From NCBI RefSeq assembly GCF_012726195.1, contig NZ_JAASAF010000011.1, positions 1 to 64,000 on the forward strand: a DNA stretch of 64,000 nt, given 5' to 3'. The notes below the pieces were generated by a model that made no database searches, was not told the DNA's origin, and saw only the letters and a list, made by a program, of their open reading frames with translations. The stretch comes from Rhodococcus sp. HNM0563 (lineage in GTDB: Bacteria > Actinomycetota > Actinomycetes > Mycobacteriales > Mycobacteriaceae). Position numbers and translations under genes: made by a program. Positions 27,440-35,756 of the stretch are shown piece after piece. Numbering within the stretch: position 1 is the first letter of the stretch; every line of letters begins with the position of its first letter.

Positions 27440-28624
27440 ATGACGACCGAGACCATGCCGGGTGAGGCCATCGTCATCGCCCCACCGACCGCCACAGCAG
27501 TCGGCGGTAGCGAGATGTCGACACCGCCGGTCCTGTCCCCCGAGGCCAAGGCCCGCATCGTCGCAGCGCTCGAACAGCGTCACGCTCCGTCGACTGCCCG
27601 CAACTACCGGCAGGACTGGGAGAAGTTCACGGCCTGGTGCTCAGCCCACGGCCACCTCTCCATACCGGCGCACCCCGCCGTCGTCGCCGACTACCTCACC
27701 GAGTGCGCTGACCTGCGTACCGAGACCGGTGAACGCGCCTACTCGATGAACACCCTCGCCCGTTGGGTCGCCTCGATCAACTACTGGCACCGCGCCGTCG
27801 ACCACCGCGCCCCCGGCGAATACCAACTCGTCAAAGACACGATCGCCGGCTTGCGCCGCACCTACGCCGCCGCTGGCGACCGCCCGGTCAAACGGGTCGC
27901 CCCGCTTGAGCTCGCCGAGATCGAGCACATCGTCACCACGCTGCGAGCGCAGGCATCGACCTGGCAGGCCCGGATGCGGGAGCGTCGCGACTCCGCACTG
28001 CTGCTCCTCGGATTCCTCGGCGCGTTCCGCCGCTCTGAACTGTCCGACCTGCAGATCCGTGACGTCACGATCCACTCCAGGGACGGCCTCCACATGCGGG
28101 TCCGCCGCTCGAAGACCGACCAAACCGGTCACGGCCTGGTGAAAGCCGCCCCGGTCGCCCTCACCCACACCGTGTGCGGACCCTGCACCTACCGCCGCTG
28201 GCTCGACGTACTCGCCGCCCACCAAGCCGACGGCCGACCCGGCATCATCCGACTGCTCCGCACCAGCGACGAACCAGCCGGCCACGTCTGCCACCTCCCC
28301 CACCCCGACCTCGCCGACGTCGACGTGCCGGTGTTCCGGCCGATCCGAGTCAACGGCAACCTCGCTGACACGGCACTGTCCGGGCAGGCCATCCACGCGG
28401 CCTACCGCAGGGCTGCCCAGGCCGGAGGCCTCTCCCCTGCGAAGATCGCCCAGCTCGGCGGCCACTCCGTCCGCGCCGGGTTCGTCACCGAAGCACTCCG
28501 CAACGGCGCCCAACCCCACGAAATCCAACGGCAGACTGGGCACGCCTCCCCCGTCACTGTCGGGATCTACGCCCGCGAGCACAACCCGCTGACGGGCAAC
28601 GCTGTCACCCGCTTCGCCCGCTGA
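27440..28624 (+). CDS. Tyrosine recombinase (intact)
   Basis: ATG 27440 follows GGAGAGGAG, giving 394 residues. A core-binding domain (about 33–140) is followed by a catalytic domain. The catalytic set is complete: Arg at 197/198 (GAFRRSELSDL), Lys225 (RRSKTD), His342 and Arg345 (GGHSVRAGF), His368 (TGHAS) and Tyr377 (VGIYAREH). It may resolve plasmid multimers or integrate the element; no attachment site was identified beside it. Ends 47 bp before a strong bidirectional terminator. Confidence 0.9.
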   Translation: MTTETMPGEAIVIAPPTATAVGGSEMSTPPVLSPEAKARIVAALEQRHAPSTARNYRQDWEKFTAWCSAHGHLSIPAHPAVVADYLTECADLRTETGERAYSMNTLARWVASINYWHRAVDHRAPGEYQLVKDTIAGLRRTYAAAGDRPVKRVAPLELAEIEHIVTTLRAQASTWQARMRERRDSALLLLGFLGAFRRSELSDLQIRDVTIHSRDGLHMRVRRSKTDQTGHGLVKAAPVALTHTVCGPCTYRRWLDVLAAHQADGRPGIIRLLRTSDEPAGHVCHLPHPDLADVDVPVFRPIRVNGNLADTALSGQAIHAAYRRAAQAGGLSPAKIAQLGGHSVRAGFVTEALRNGAQPHEIQRQTGHASPVTVGIYAREHNPLTGNAVTRFAR

Positions 28625-28670
28625 CCGAAAGCTGTTCGCGAGCTGCTCGCCGCAGACCAGCACTGATCAG

Positions 28671-28722
28671 AAAACGCCGGTGAGCTGCCCCGAGACAACG
28701 GGGGCAGCCCACCGGCGTTTTT
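28671..28722. terminator. Strong bidirectional terminator
   Basis: AAAACGCCGGTG at 28671–28682 pairs with CACCGGCGTTTT at 28710–28721 outside an inner GCTGCCCC/GGGGCAGC stem. It has an A-run on one side and a T-run on the other, between the convergent genes ending at 28624 and 28751. Confidence 0.85.
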
Positions 28723-28750
28723 CCGTGGCGAGGCTCGCGCGGGCAGCCGA

Positions 28751-29002
28751 CTACGTGCCGTACACCAGGGCCGCGATGGCGAGCACCGCCACCACAGGTG
28801 ATCCGAACAGCAGTGGGAACTCCTCGACGACCCGAATCCGGATGACCCCCCGGTAGGAGAGGAACCCGAGCACGAACGCCACGACCGATCCGACCAACAG
28901 CAGCCACCACACCGGGCTCAGCGCACCAACCAGGTCCGGGACGAACGGCGGCGCCTCCGGCTTGATCTCGGGAATCTGGGCTAACGCGGGGGTGACAGAC
29001 AT
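28751..29002 (-). CDS. Small membrane protein
   Basis: 83 residues: a Pro-rich start (MSVTPALAQIPEIKPEAPPF), a membrane helix (WWLLLVGSVVAFVLGFLSY), a short charged loop (RGVIRIRVVEEFP) and a second helix (FGSPVVAVLAIAALVYGT). A GGAGGTTCC Shine-Dalgarno-like stretch precedes ATG 29002. No family recognised. Confidence 0.6.
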   Translation of the reverse strand: MSVTPALAQIPEIKPEAPPFVPDLVGALSPVWWLLLVGSVVAFVLGFLSYRGVIRIRVVEEFPLLFGSPVVAVLAIAALVYGT

Positions 29003-29127
29003 GGAACCTCCGAGGTGGTGCGGGACCGCTCGATCGGACCGCCGAGCATGACGCTGATCTTCCCCTACGTCTTCTCCACGTGTTTCTCTCGTCAGAGATG
29101 GTGGTTAGCCTGGTCCAGCAGGTCGGA

Positions 29128-29550
29128 TCAGAACATCGGCATCTGTTGGTCATCGACCGCGCGACGGCGTCCTGGCTGGTGACGCCGAGCCTGTTCGCGA
29201 GGCGCCGGCGCAGGCTCCGGCGTTGGATGAGGATCGGTCGTTTTTCCGGCGGACCAGCGTGCACGCGCAGCGTTCGCCCCGATCCCGGCCGCACCGCCTA
29301 TCTGATCCCATGTCATCCCCGCGCGCAGAGCGCGCTGTACGTCCAAGGCCGGATTCATGCCGGCGAGGTGCTCGATCGCGATCCGGGTAAGCAGCCGCGC
29401 CTCGCTGTCGTCCCGCAGCTGGTCCGCCGAGTGGGCGCGGGCAGGGCCGATCGCACTGTCCACGATCCGGTCGAGCAGCACGTCGACCTTCTCCGCCAGC
29501 AGGTCAGCGGCGGCGGCGAGACGCTCGCGGTCGGCCCAGGGCTCACCCAT
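29128..29550 (-). CDS. Small HTH protein
   Basis: Taking ATG 29550, 140 residues (MGEPWADRERLAAAADLLAE). A helix-turn-helix lies at about 75–100, LRAGMTWDQIGGAAGIGANA followed by ARARW, a pattern common in small actinobacterial regulators and shared with the protein at 38600 (MDIPWRQCQEALGGINRAAA-NVRW). The tail is basic and Pro-rich. The start is uncertain, as neither ATG has a clear ribosome binding site. Confidence 0.55.
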   Translation of the reverse strand: MGEPWADRERLAAAADLLAEKVDVLLDRIVDSAIGPARAHSADQLRDDSEARLLTRIAIEHLAGMNPALDVQRALRAGMTWDQIGGAAGIGANAARARWSAGKTTDPHPTPEPAPAPREQARRHQPGRRRAVDDQQMPMF

Positions 29551-29609
29551 GTCGGCAGTGTAAGCATCGGAAACGGCGCCTCGCATGAGATAGCGAGGCC
29601 AGCCGGCGG

Positions 29610-30455
29610 CTATCGGAGGAGGAAGCTGCGCGCAGTCGTCAGCGTTGGCTCGACGACATCCATCGCGTACACGTTCCAGTGCGAGCTGCCCCAGTTGTAC
29701 GGGGCGTGAGCGGCGGGGTGACTGAAGTTCGCGATCGCGGTGGCGACGCCGGCGAACTGGGCGTACTCGAGCTGCTCGTTCGCCGGATCGATCCGCTCAA
29801 CATGCTTGAGGTGCGGCGCGATCAGCGACCGAAGTGCCTTGCTCTGCAGGATCACCATGGTGGGCTCGAGGATCCGGACCGTCGCCGCAAGGTGCGGCAG
29901 GCATGCCCGGTCCATCGCCGGCACCTGCGCGGCCTGAAATCGGCGGCCCTTCGCCGAGTCGACCGGCCGCACCGCCGAGCACAATCGCTTGTTCACCAGG
30001 GCATAGCACTGCATGACGTGCTGCGGCACCGGGTCATTCGCCAGCGGTAACAACTCCCCAGCACGGTCATCGCCCAGGCCGCGGCCGAACGCGGCGCGCA
30101 GTGCACTGGTGGTGCCGAGCATGTGCGCGTGGCGGGCGCCGAACCTCGTCCCGATCGCTTCGTCCTGCTGAAGTCGCCGCGTCTCGAGGGAGATGTGCCG
30201 GTCCGGGCGCCCCATCTCCATGCCCAGCACCAGCACTCGCAGGGGGACGCCGTCTTCGAACATGTCGTAGTGCAGGCCCACGTGAGAGAGCTGTCCTTCG
30301 TAGAAGTCGGCATCCTTCTTCGCGGCCGCACTGCCACAGGCGGCACTGGATCGGCAGACGAAACCGCCCGCACCGAACACCGACCTGGACATGTACTCGT
30401 CGAGCTCAGCGATCCGCTGACGGGTCTGCACCGGGTCACTCGTGAACTGAGCCAT
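29610..30455 (-). CDS. Uracil-DNA-glycosylase-superfamily-like protein
   Basis: 281 residues. Features that recall the UDG superfamily are LRVLVLGMEMG (strand plus loop), a central section ending in CLPHLAATVRILEPTMVILQ followed by SKALRSL (like the CxxxLxxxIxxxxPxxIxxLG region of family 4/5 enzymes) and FSHPAAHAPYNWG near the C-terminus in the place of the HPS/HPA motif. N-terminal FVCRSSAACGSA plus later Cys could bind a metal or Fe–S cluster. Assignment is by motif only; it might be a non-catalytic or differently specific member. It lies near a DNA ligase and RecG, which fits a DNA-repair set. Confidence 0.5.
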   Translation of the reverse strand: MAQFTSDPVQTRQRIAELDEYMSRSVFGAGGFVCRSSAACGSAAAKKDADFYEGQLSHVGLHYDMFEDGVPLRVLVLGMEMGRPDRHISLETRRLQQDEAIGTRFGARHAHMLGTTSALRAAFGRGLGDDRAGELLPLANDPVPQHVMQCYALVNKRLCSAVRPVDSAKGRRFQAAQVPAMDRACLPHLAATVRILEPTMVILQSKALRSLIAPHLKHVERIDPANEQLEYAQFAGVATAIANFSHPAAHAPYNWGSSHWNVYAMDVVEPTLTTARSFLLR

Positions 30456-30510
30456 CTGCGCAACCTACCGACGGCCGCCCAGCACCCAGCCCGACTCACG
30501 GATTGCCGTG

Positions 30511-30520
30511 CTGAAACACC
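30511..30520 (+). promoter_or_regulatory. CTGAAACACC motif, 67 bp before the gene at 30578
   Basis: Exact CTGAAACACC, followed after 13 bases by TCCTACG, a possible -10-like box. One of eleven shared upstream elements. Confidence 0.65.
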
Positions 30521-30577
30521 TCGACCGGCCCACTCCTACGTTTGCCCCAGACCAGCACCGACGACCAGGAGAACACC

Positions 30578-30877
30578 ATGACGACCCACTCCGACAGCCC
30601 CGCCACCGTCGCGCACATCGAGATTGCGCCAGCCGAGCTCACCCACATCACAGGCGCCGTGATCGTCGGCGCCCACGACGGCCACGTCCGCGTCACTGGC
30701 ACCGTCGAACTGTCGGACGTCATGCCCAGAATGTTCAGCGTCGAGACCGAGGCCGGAACCCTCTACCTCGACCAGGATTTGCCGGTCACGATCGTCAACC
30801 CGACCCTCCAGTCGAGCGAGGACCGCGACGACATCGAGGGCCTGGCTCACACCGTCGGCCTGCTCAAGGCGTCTTGA
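30578..30877 (+). CDS. Unknown small protein
   Basis: ATG 30578 (CCAGGAG 7 bp upstream) gives 99 residues, MTTHSDSPATVAHIEIAPAE. A beta-rich middle (HITGAVIVGAHDGHVRVTGT; FSVETEAGTLYLDQDLPVTI) resembles OB- or beta-barrel-like segments, but no family is recognised. It is 49 bp upstream of the WGR–ligase gene and is probably cotranscribed from the CTGAAACACC promoter. Confidence 0.6.
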   Translation: MTTHSDSPATVAHIEIAPAELTHITGAVIVGAHDGHVRVTGTVELSDVMPRMFSVETEAGTLYLDQDLPVTIVNPTLQSSEDRDDIEGLAHTVGLLKAS

Positions 30878-30926
30878 CCCCCACGACCAGCACATCGACT
30901 CGCCCCGGAAGGAAACAAGGACCGCA

Positions 30927-32246
30927 GTGACCACCACCGCAGTGACCACCACCGCTCACATCAACGAGGCCGTCTACATCGACCCGCGCGCCGGGAACGA
31001 CAAGTTCTACCGGACCTTCACCTTCGGCTCCGCATGGGTTTCCCAGTACGGCCGAAACGGCACCCTGGGCACCTTCACCAAGATCGTCGAGACCGCCAGC
31101 CCCGAGGCGGCAGTGAAGGCCGCCGCCGCCAAGTTCGCCGGCAAGGTGAAGAAGGGCTACGAGCCGGTGCGCTCGGGTGGCGTCGAAACCAGCACCGTCA
31201 TCACCGCGGACAACCTCGCGGTGCTCGATACGCTCGTGGAGAGTCTGCACAAGGGCGACGCCGTCGGCATCGTCACCGAGCCGGTCACCGCCGTCGAGAT
31301 GGATACCCGCCGTGAAGACTTCACCGCTGCCGCTGTCGAGGCACTGACCGCCACCTCGTTCCTCGGGGAGCCCGCGGTCGCCGAGGACACCATGCCCTCC
31401 CTGCCGGTGCGACCGATGCTCGCCTCCGTGCAGCCCGCCGAGATCGTGGCGGACGCGATGGACTCCGACGACTGGTACGCCCAGTTCAAGTACGACGGCG
31501 ACCGCGTCGTCATCGAAATCGACAACGGCGAGATTCGCGTCCTCAACCGCCAGGGGCAGGCGAAGGTCCGCAACGTCGGACCGTCGCACCTGCATCCGTT
31601 CAGCGCCTTGCACTCCGGGCGCTGGGTTTTCGACGGTGAGGTAGTGGGACGCACCCTGGTGCTCTTCGACCTCATCGTCGCCACCGACGGCATCAACACC
31701 TGGGCGCGCGAGTCCATGGCGTTCCCGGTCCGCCACCACACGCTCACCATCCTCACGGAGGTGCTGGGCATCCCCGCCGTCGACAAGGCCACGGAGGGCA
31801 GCCCGGTGGTGCTCGCGCCCGTCGCGGTGACCGCGCAGCACAAGGCTGACATGCTCGAATCCGCTGTGGCCGAGCAGCGAGAAGGCATCATCCTGCGCCA
31901 CTACTGCGGGACATACGAGTCCGGTCGCCGCTCGACCATGCTGGTCAAGCACAAGCTCATCAAGGACGTCGACGTCGTCGTCACCGCCCTGCACCCGGTG
32001 AAGGACTCCGCGGAGCTCGCCGTCCACGACGCCGAGGGGAACCTCGTCCAGGCCGGTACCGCGTCCACCATCGGCAAGGGCGCAGTCGAGGTCGGTCAGG
32101 TCTGGGTGGTGACGTTCCTGTACGTCACCAACCCCGAGCACCCGCGGATGGTCCAGCCGCGCCTGATCCGCCAGCGCCACGACAAGGCCCTCACGGAGTG
32201 CCTGCTCGACCAGTTCGCCGACGCAGGCACCAACAAGGCCGTCTGA
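30927..32246 (+). CDS. WGR-domain–ATP-dependent DNA ligase fusion
   Basis: The N-terminal 85 residues match a WGR fold (FYRTFTFGSAWVSQYGRNG, about 27–45), a DNA-end-binding module best known from PARPs. After a linker comes the nucleotidyltransferase core of an ATP-dependent DNA ligase: motif I Lys188 in KYDGDR, motif III WVFDGEVV (about 233–240), motif IV EGIILR (319–324) and motif V LVKHK (339–343). An OB-like C-terminal domain follows (about 345–430). It should seal DNA breaks, with the WGR domain perhaps steering it to ends. The start codon is GTG 30927, preceded by AAGGAAACAAGGA. Confidence 0.85.
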   Translation: MTTTAVTTTAHINEAVYIDPRAGNDKFYRTFTFGSAWVSQYGRNGTLGTFTKIVETASPEAAVKAAAAKFAGKVKKGYEPVRSGGVETSTVITADNLAVLDTLVESLHKGDAVGIVTEPVTAVEMDTRREDFTAAAVEALTATSFLGEPAVAEDTMPSLPVRPMLASVQPAEIVADAMDSDDWYAQFKYDGDRVVIEIDNGEIRVLNRQGQAKVRNVGPSHLHPFSALHSGRWVFDGEVVGRTLVLFDLIVATDGINTWARESMAFPVRHHTLTILTEVLGIPAVDKATEGSPVVLAPVAVTAQHKADMLESAVAEQREGIILRHYCGTYESGRRSTMLVKHKLIKDVDVVVTALHPVKDSAELAVHDAEGNLVQAGTASTIGKGAVEVGQVWVVTFLYVTNPEHPRMVQPRLIRQRHDKALTECLLDQFADAGTNKAV

Positions 32247-32266
32247 CCAGCACCCCATCGGCGTCA

Positions 32267-32300
32267 GAAGCCCCCGACACCACCCGGTGCCGGGGGCTTC
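32267..32300 (+). terminator. Terminator after the ligase gene
   Basis: GAAGCCCCCG at 32267–32276 pairs with CGGGGGCTTC at 32291–32300 around an inner CACC/GGTG stem, 20 bp after the ligase stop. U-tract weak. Confidence 0.75.
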
Positions 32301-32584
32301 CTGGTGCTGGCGGGTGCGCGCGCCCCCCTCAGCGAACCGGCCGCAGCTGCCCGAGCTCGGCCCGCCGAGTCCCGTCCGGATCGGCCACCATGAGGTAGCG
32401 AGGTGACCAGCGCAGATACGGTCGGCCGCTCAAAGTGTCCTGACACCCCGCACGACCTGCGTATCGGCCCGTCCCCTGGCATTCCGCGGGAGGCGGGCCG
32501 ACCCGGTGCTCACCCCGGCTAGCCTTCCCAGGTGACCGACAGACCCATCCTCACGCCGGACCAAGGCGATGCGAGCATGACGCC

Positions 32585-33670
32585 ATGACGAGCTCCTACC
32601 CCCTCGGCGACCTCGTGCCGGCCATCGCGATCGGCGCGCGGTACAGGTACGACTGGCAGCTGTTCGCGGACTGGTGCACCGCGGTCGACGCGCCTGCGCT
32701 ACCCGCGGACCCGCTCACGATTGCGATGTTCCTCGACGAGCACCCGGCCGCGACGGGAACCCACCGGCGGCGTCTGTCCGCGATCAACACCGTCCACACC
32801 CGCTCCGGTTACACCGCGCCCGGGACCGCGCACGCGCTGCGGGAACGCCTGACCCGCCGCACACGACCGCGTCCGGATCTCCGGGACGCCGCCGACGAGG
32901 TAATCCGCCGACTGCCGACCACAGGCTGGCCCGGGGGCCTCTTCGGCCGCCGCGACGCCCTCCTGCTCACCCTCGCGTGCAGGATGCGACTCTCCCCCAT
33001 CCAGATCGGACGCCTCAAACGCAGCGACGTCACCTTCGACGGCCTCACTGTCCGCATCCCCAACCACGGCATCGTCGTCGACCACGACCCCGACGAGTCA
33101 CCGCGCACCGACCCGGTCGCCGTATACCTGCGATGGGCCCGGCTGCAGGCCTTCACCGACCGCACCCCATCGAACCGGTGGCTCGGCGAGTCCCTCACCA
33201 CCGCCACCCCGGTCACCGACGACACCGTCACCGGTCTGCAGCTCCTCCCCCCGATCCGACACAACGGGCCGCTGCTGCCGTCCTTCGACAAATGGGGCCA
33301 CGCCAACGTGGGCCAGGCCGGACTGTCCCGGCGCGCAATCACCCGAATCCTCACCGCACACCTCACCGGCGGAACGCGCACCCGCGACCAACGCGCAGTG
33401 AAGTTCTTCGACGACGGCTGGGCCGATGCGGTCGAGGACGTAGTCGAATCCATCAGCGACGACGAGAACACCACCACCGATCCTGTCGAACCCCCAGAGC
33501 TGTCCAGCGAAGAGATCGCTACCCGCTACGAAGCCGGCCTCGCCGCGCGCCGCGGTACCGCCGAAGCGATGGCAGACCTTGAGCCGACCTTCGACGACCT
33601 CGACGACCGCACCGACGAACTCTTCGCCCGCATCCAAAAGCTCCTTGACATGACGACTGAGAACCCCTGA
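32585..33670 (+). CDS. Degenerate tyrosine-recombinase-like protein
   Basis: 361 residues. The N-terminal part (YRYDWQLFADWCTAVDAPAL; AATGTHRRRLSAINTVH) is a core-binding, SAM-like domain of a tyrosine recombinase. The next part has the family's GGLFGRRDALLLTLACRMRL and GRLKRSDV, where the first catalytic Arg would sit, but no HxxR box, second His or nucleophilic Tyr can be found. The C-terminus is acidic and coiled (PTFDDLDDRTDELFARIQKL). It probably keeps DNA binding but not strand cleavage. The gap before it (32301–32584) has only GTGTC–CT–GACAC at 32435–32446, a possible operator. Confidence 0.6.
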   Translation: MTSSYPLGDLVPAIAIGARYRYDWQLFADWCTAVDAPALPADPLTIAMFLDEHPAATGTHRRRLSAINTVHTRSGYTAPGTAHALRERLTRRTRPRPDLRDAADEVIRRLPTTGWPGGLFGRRDALLLTLACRMRLSPIQIGRLKRSDVTFDGLTVRIPNHGIVVDHDPDESPRTDPVAVYLRWARLQAFTDRTPSNRWLGESLTTATPVTDDTVTGLQLLPPIRHNGPLLPSFDKWGHANVGQAGLSRRAITRILTAHLTGGTRTRDQRAVKFFDDGWADAVEDVVESISDDENTTTDPVEPPELSSEEIATRYEAGLAARRGTAEAMADLEPTFDDLDDRTDELFARIQKLLDMTTENP

Positions 33671-33718
33671 TTCCACATCGGTGGAGGAGATTCCGACGTC
33701 GCCGTACAGTGCCAAAGC

Positions 33719-34309
33719 ATGGCTGCCCGGTGGGATCATCTTGACTTGCGTGACGACCTCACTGCCGAATATTTCCCACCGATCGAGGGCACAACGCCCG
33801 ACACCCCGGGAACCTTGTGGGGTTACGTGAGTGGGTATGGCGCCGGATGCGCAGTTCCCTTGGAGACATGGGTGGCTGTCGAAGACGGCGCCGCGGTCGG
33901 AATCCTGACGGTCCACGTTCGCCCAACAGCTCCGTCGGACAGGGGACACGATAAGCACGCCGTAGTCGATCTTGTGGCGTCTGAGGAAGGCTCTCGCAGT
34001 GGTCCATTCCTGGTGTGTACGGCGATCCAACAGCTGGAGGAGAAGGGCCTCCGGCTCTACAGAAGTGGGTATGCCACACCAGCGGGCTATCACCTTCTCA
34101 AGGAGAAGCTGAACCTCCTTGTTGACCCGAATCGCATTTACGAGGCCGCGGCAGAAGCGGGTGCCGAACCCGATTACGGGTTGGATCCAGGACCGGCGTA
34201 CGTCGGATCGGCGGAGAAGAAGCAGGAAAAGCGGGTTCTGTCGAATCTCAAAAGGGCTCGTGAGCTCCTGGCCTACCGGCGGGGCGAGCTGCCAGACCCC
34301 GCCGTATAG
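33719..34309 (+). CDS. Possible GNAT-like protein
   Basis: 196 residues. TWVAVEDGAAVGILTVHVRP and VVDLVASEEGSRSGPFLVCTAIQQLEEKG resemble the strand and CoA-loop region of GNAT acetyltransferases, and YATPAGYHLLKEKL the late helix. The C-terminal 60 residues are basic and helical (AEKKQEKRVLSNLKRARELL). The canonical QxxGxG/A loop is not clear, so the assignment is weak. Confidence 0.4.
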   Translation: MAARWDHLDLRDDLTAEYFPPIEGTTPDTPGTLWGYVSGYGAGCAVPLETWVAVEDGAAVGILTVHVRPTAPSDRGHDKHAVVDLVASEEGSRSGPFLVCTAIQQLEEKGLRLYRSGYATPAGYHLLKEKLNLLVDPNRIYEAAAEAGAEPDYGLDPGPAYVGSAEKKQEKRVLSNLKRARELLAYRRGELPDPAV

Positions 34310-34378
34310 ATGGCAGGTATTTCGCGCGGTAGGTGACACGGCCGATGGTGGAGAAGGCTCTCTTTACCGTCTGCGGCC

Positions 34379-34942
34379 ATGAGGGAGAAGCGGTTCGAGA
34401 CCGGGCTGGCGCACCTTCGCGTCTACGTCGCAGAGCATGGTGACGGGCACGTCCCACGATCTTGGGTTTGTCCGGACTGCGGGTTCGCTCTGGGCAGCTG
34501 GGTTGCCCACAAGCGGGCCGCGATCCGTGCCGGCAGCACGACCCTGACCCTGGACCGCCTCACCCAGCTCAACGACGCAGGCTTCGAGGCCCGCAGCCCT
34601 CGCGGTGTCCGCGGCCCCACCTCGCTGCACCAGCAGCAGTGGGGACAGGGCCTCGACCGTCTCCGGACGTACGTCGCCGCGCACGGCAACGCTGACGTCC
34701 CGCGCCGCCACGTCACCGAGGATGGCTTCGCCCTCGGCATGTGGGTGCAGTCGCGCCGCAAGGAACTGCGAGCCGGGAAGCTCACCGCCTCGGACCGCCT
34801 GGAGGCACTGTCCAAGCTCGGGTTCATGGAGCACTCCGACCGCCGCGGAGGGTTCGCCGCACCCGGCCGGAATGCCGCCGCTGAAACAGGTGGAGAAGCG
34901 GTAGGCAATTATGGAGACACGTCGAGGCAGAACTTGGCGTAA
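34379..34942 (+). CDS. Protein with two helicase-associated (HA) repeats
   Basis: 187 residues with two copies of the HA module: FETGLAHLRVYVAEHGDGHV … FALGSWVAHKRAAIRAG … LTLDRLTQLNDAGF and WGQGLDRLRTYVAAHGNADV … FALGMWVQSRRKELRAGKLT … RLEALSKLGF. These repeats occur in tandem after actinobacterial helicases and in stand-alone plasmid proteins and are thought to bind nucleic acid. No helicase domain is present. A run of three hairpins begins 9 bp after its stop. Confidence 0.75.
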   Translation: MREKRFETGLAHLRVYVAEHGDGHVPRSWVCPDCGFALGSWVAHKRAAIRAGSTTLTLDRLTQLNDAGFEARSPRGVRGPTSLHQQQWGQGLDRLRTYVAAHGNADVPRRHVTEDGFALGMWVQSRRKELRAGKLTASDRLEALSKLGFMEHSDRRGGFAAPGRNAAAETGGEAVGNYGDTSRQNLA

Positions 34943-34950
34943 CAGACAAC

Positions 34951-35068
34951 GGCACTGTTTTCCTCCCCTCGAAACAGTGCCCCGCCGGTCACCGCGCTCC
35001 TCCCCTCACCGCGGTGACCAACACGGCCCGGGCTCGCGTCTCCCTCCCCTCGACGCGAGCCCGGGCCG
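34951..35068 (+). ncRNA. Three tandem hairpins with the same pyrimidine loop
   Basis: Hairpin 1: GGCACTGTTT (34951–34960) with AAACAGTGCC (34972–34981), loop TCCTCCCCTCG. Hairpin 2: GGTCACCGCG (34987–34996) with CGCGGTGACC (35010–35019), loop CTCCTCCCCTCAC. Hairpin 3: 17-bp arms at 35024–35040 and 35052–35068, loop TCCCTCCCCTC. Stems differ completely but each loop contains CTCCCCTC. Between convergent genes they could act as terminators, but conserved loops on unrelated stems suggest an RNA (like C-rich-loop sRNAs) or a single-stranded DNA landmark. The RNA nature is inferred. Confidence 0.55.
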
Positions 35069-35101
35069 CACTCATCTCGACGCTCGGAGGGGCCGCTTCC
35101 C

Positions 35102-35698
35102 CTACTTGACGCCTGGCTGATAGACCCGGGCAAGCACCAGCCCCAGCACAGACAGCGCAAGGAATCCAAGCCACACCGGGGCGGCGGACGGGACCGTCAA
35201 GACAGAAATGAACAGCCCGCAAATCGACACAACCAGCAGGCTCGACCACACCACCGTGCGGACCGTAACCATGAACGCGGCCCTTGCGGCACGAGCCGCG
35301 CGGACCTGATCGATACCCGCCACGAAGTCCTTCGCGTGCTGGTTGACAGGGAACAAATTGCCGTCGGAGGTATAGGCGAACAAGCCGATCCCGTGCTCGT
35401 CTGCGTACCAGACGGCGTCCTGCGTGTACGGCGAAGGGGACAGCAGCTCCGCGAAGAACAGCATGTCCTTGGAATGTTCTGCGCCCCGCGCCCCGTACAA
35501 GCGTTGCAGATCCGGCCGCCCCACCTTCGAATGCATCCACTTCACTTGAGCGACTGCACGGCGGGCAACGACGTCGACGCCCCCGTCAGCGCCGCGCCCG
35601 GTCACCCTCGCATCCGGGAAGCCCATATCCCTCATCTGTGACGCCGCGAACTGCTCGGCGTCCTCTGGAGTGGTGATGTATCGGGACCGAGAATCCAT
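35102..35698 (-). CDS. Mrr-like restriction endonuclease domain with membrane tail
   Basis: ATG 35698 (GGAGG upstream) gives 198 residues. Residues about 12–100 form an Mrr-type PD-(D/E)xK domain: FAASQMRDMGFPDARVTGRG, then Asp42 in GGVDVV and Gln51-x-Lys53 in AQVKW, and RPDLQRLYGA. Two membrane helices follow (TVVWSSLLVVSICGLFISVL; PVWLGFLALSVLGLVLARVY). It would be a membrane-tethered nuclease acting on entering or modified DNA; the activity is inferred from motifs. Confidence 0.7.
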   Translation of the reverse strand: MDSRSRYITTPEDAEQFAASQMRDMGFPDARVTGRGADGGVDVVARRAVAQVKWMHSKVGRPDLQRLYGARGAEHSKDMLFFAELLSPSPYTQDAVWYADEHGIGLFAYTSDGNLFPVNQHAKDFVAGIDQVRAARAARAAFMVTVRTVVWSSLLVVSICGLFISVLTVPSAAPVWLGFLALSVLGLVLARVYQPGVK

Positions 35699-35756
35699 GG
35701 CGCGACCTCCGGATCTGCCGACACTGTAGCCACTCGTAGCACGCATTCAGGTCAGA

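Noticed and set aside
30864-32258. 464-codon minus frame opposite the WGR–ligase gene
   Set aside because: Ligase motifs I–V on the plus strand show that is the real gene. The minus frame is a GC-codon shadow.
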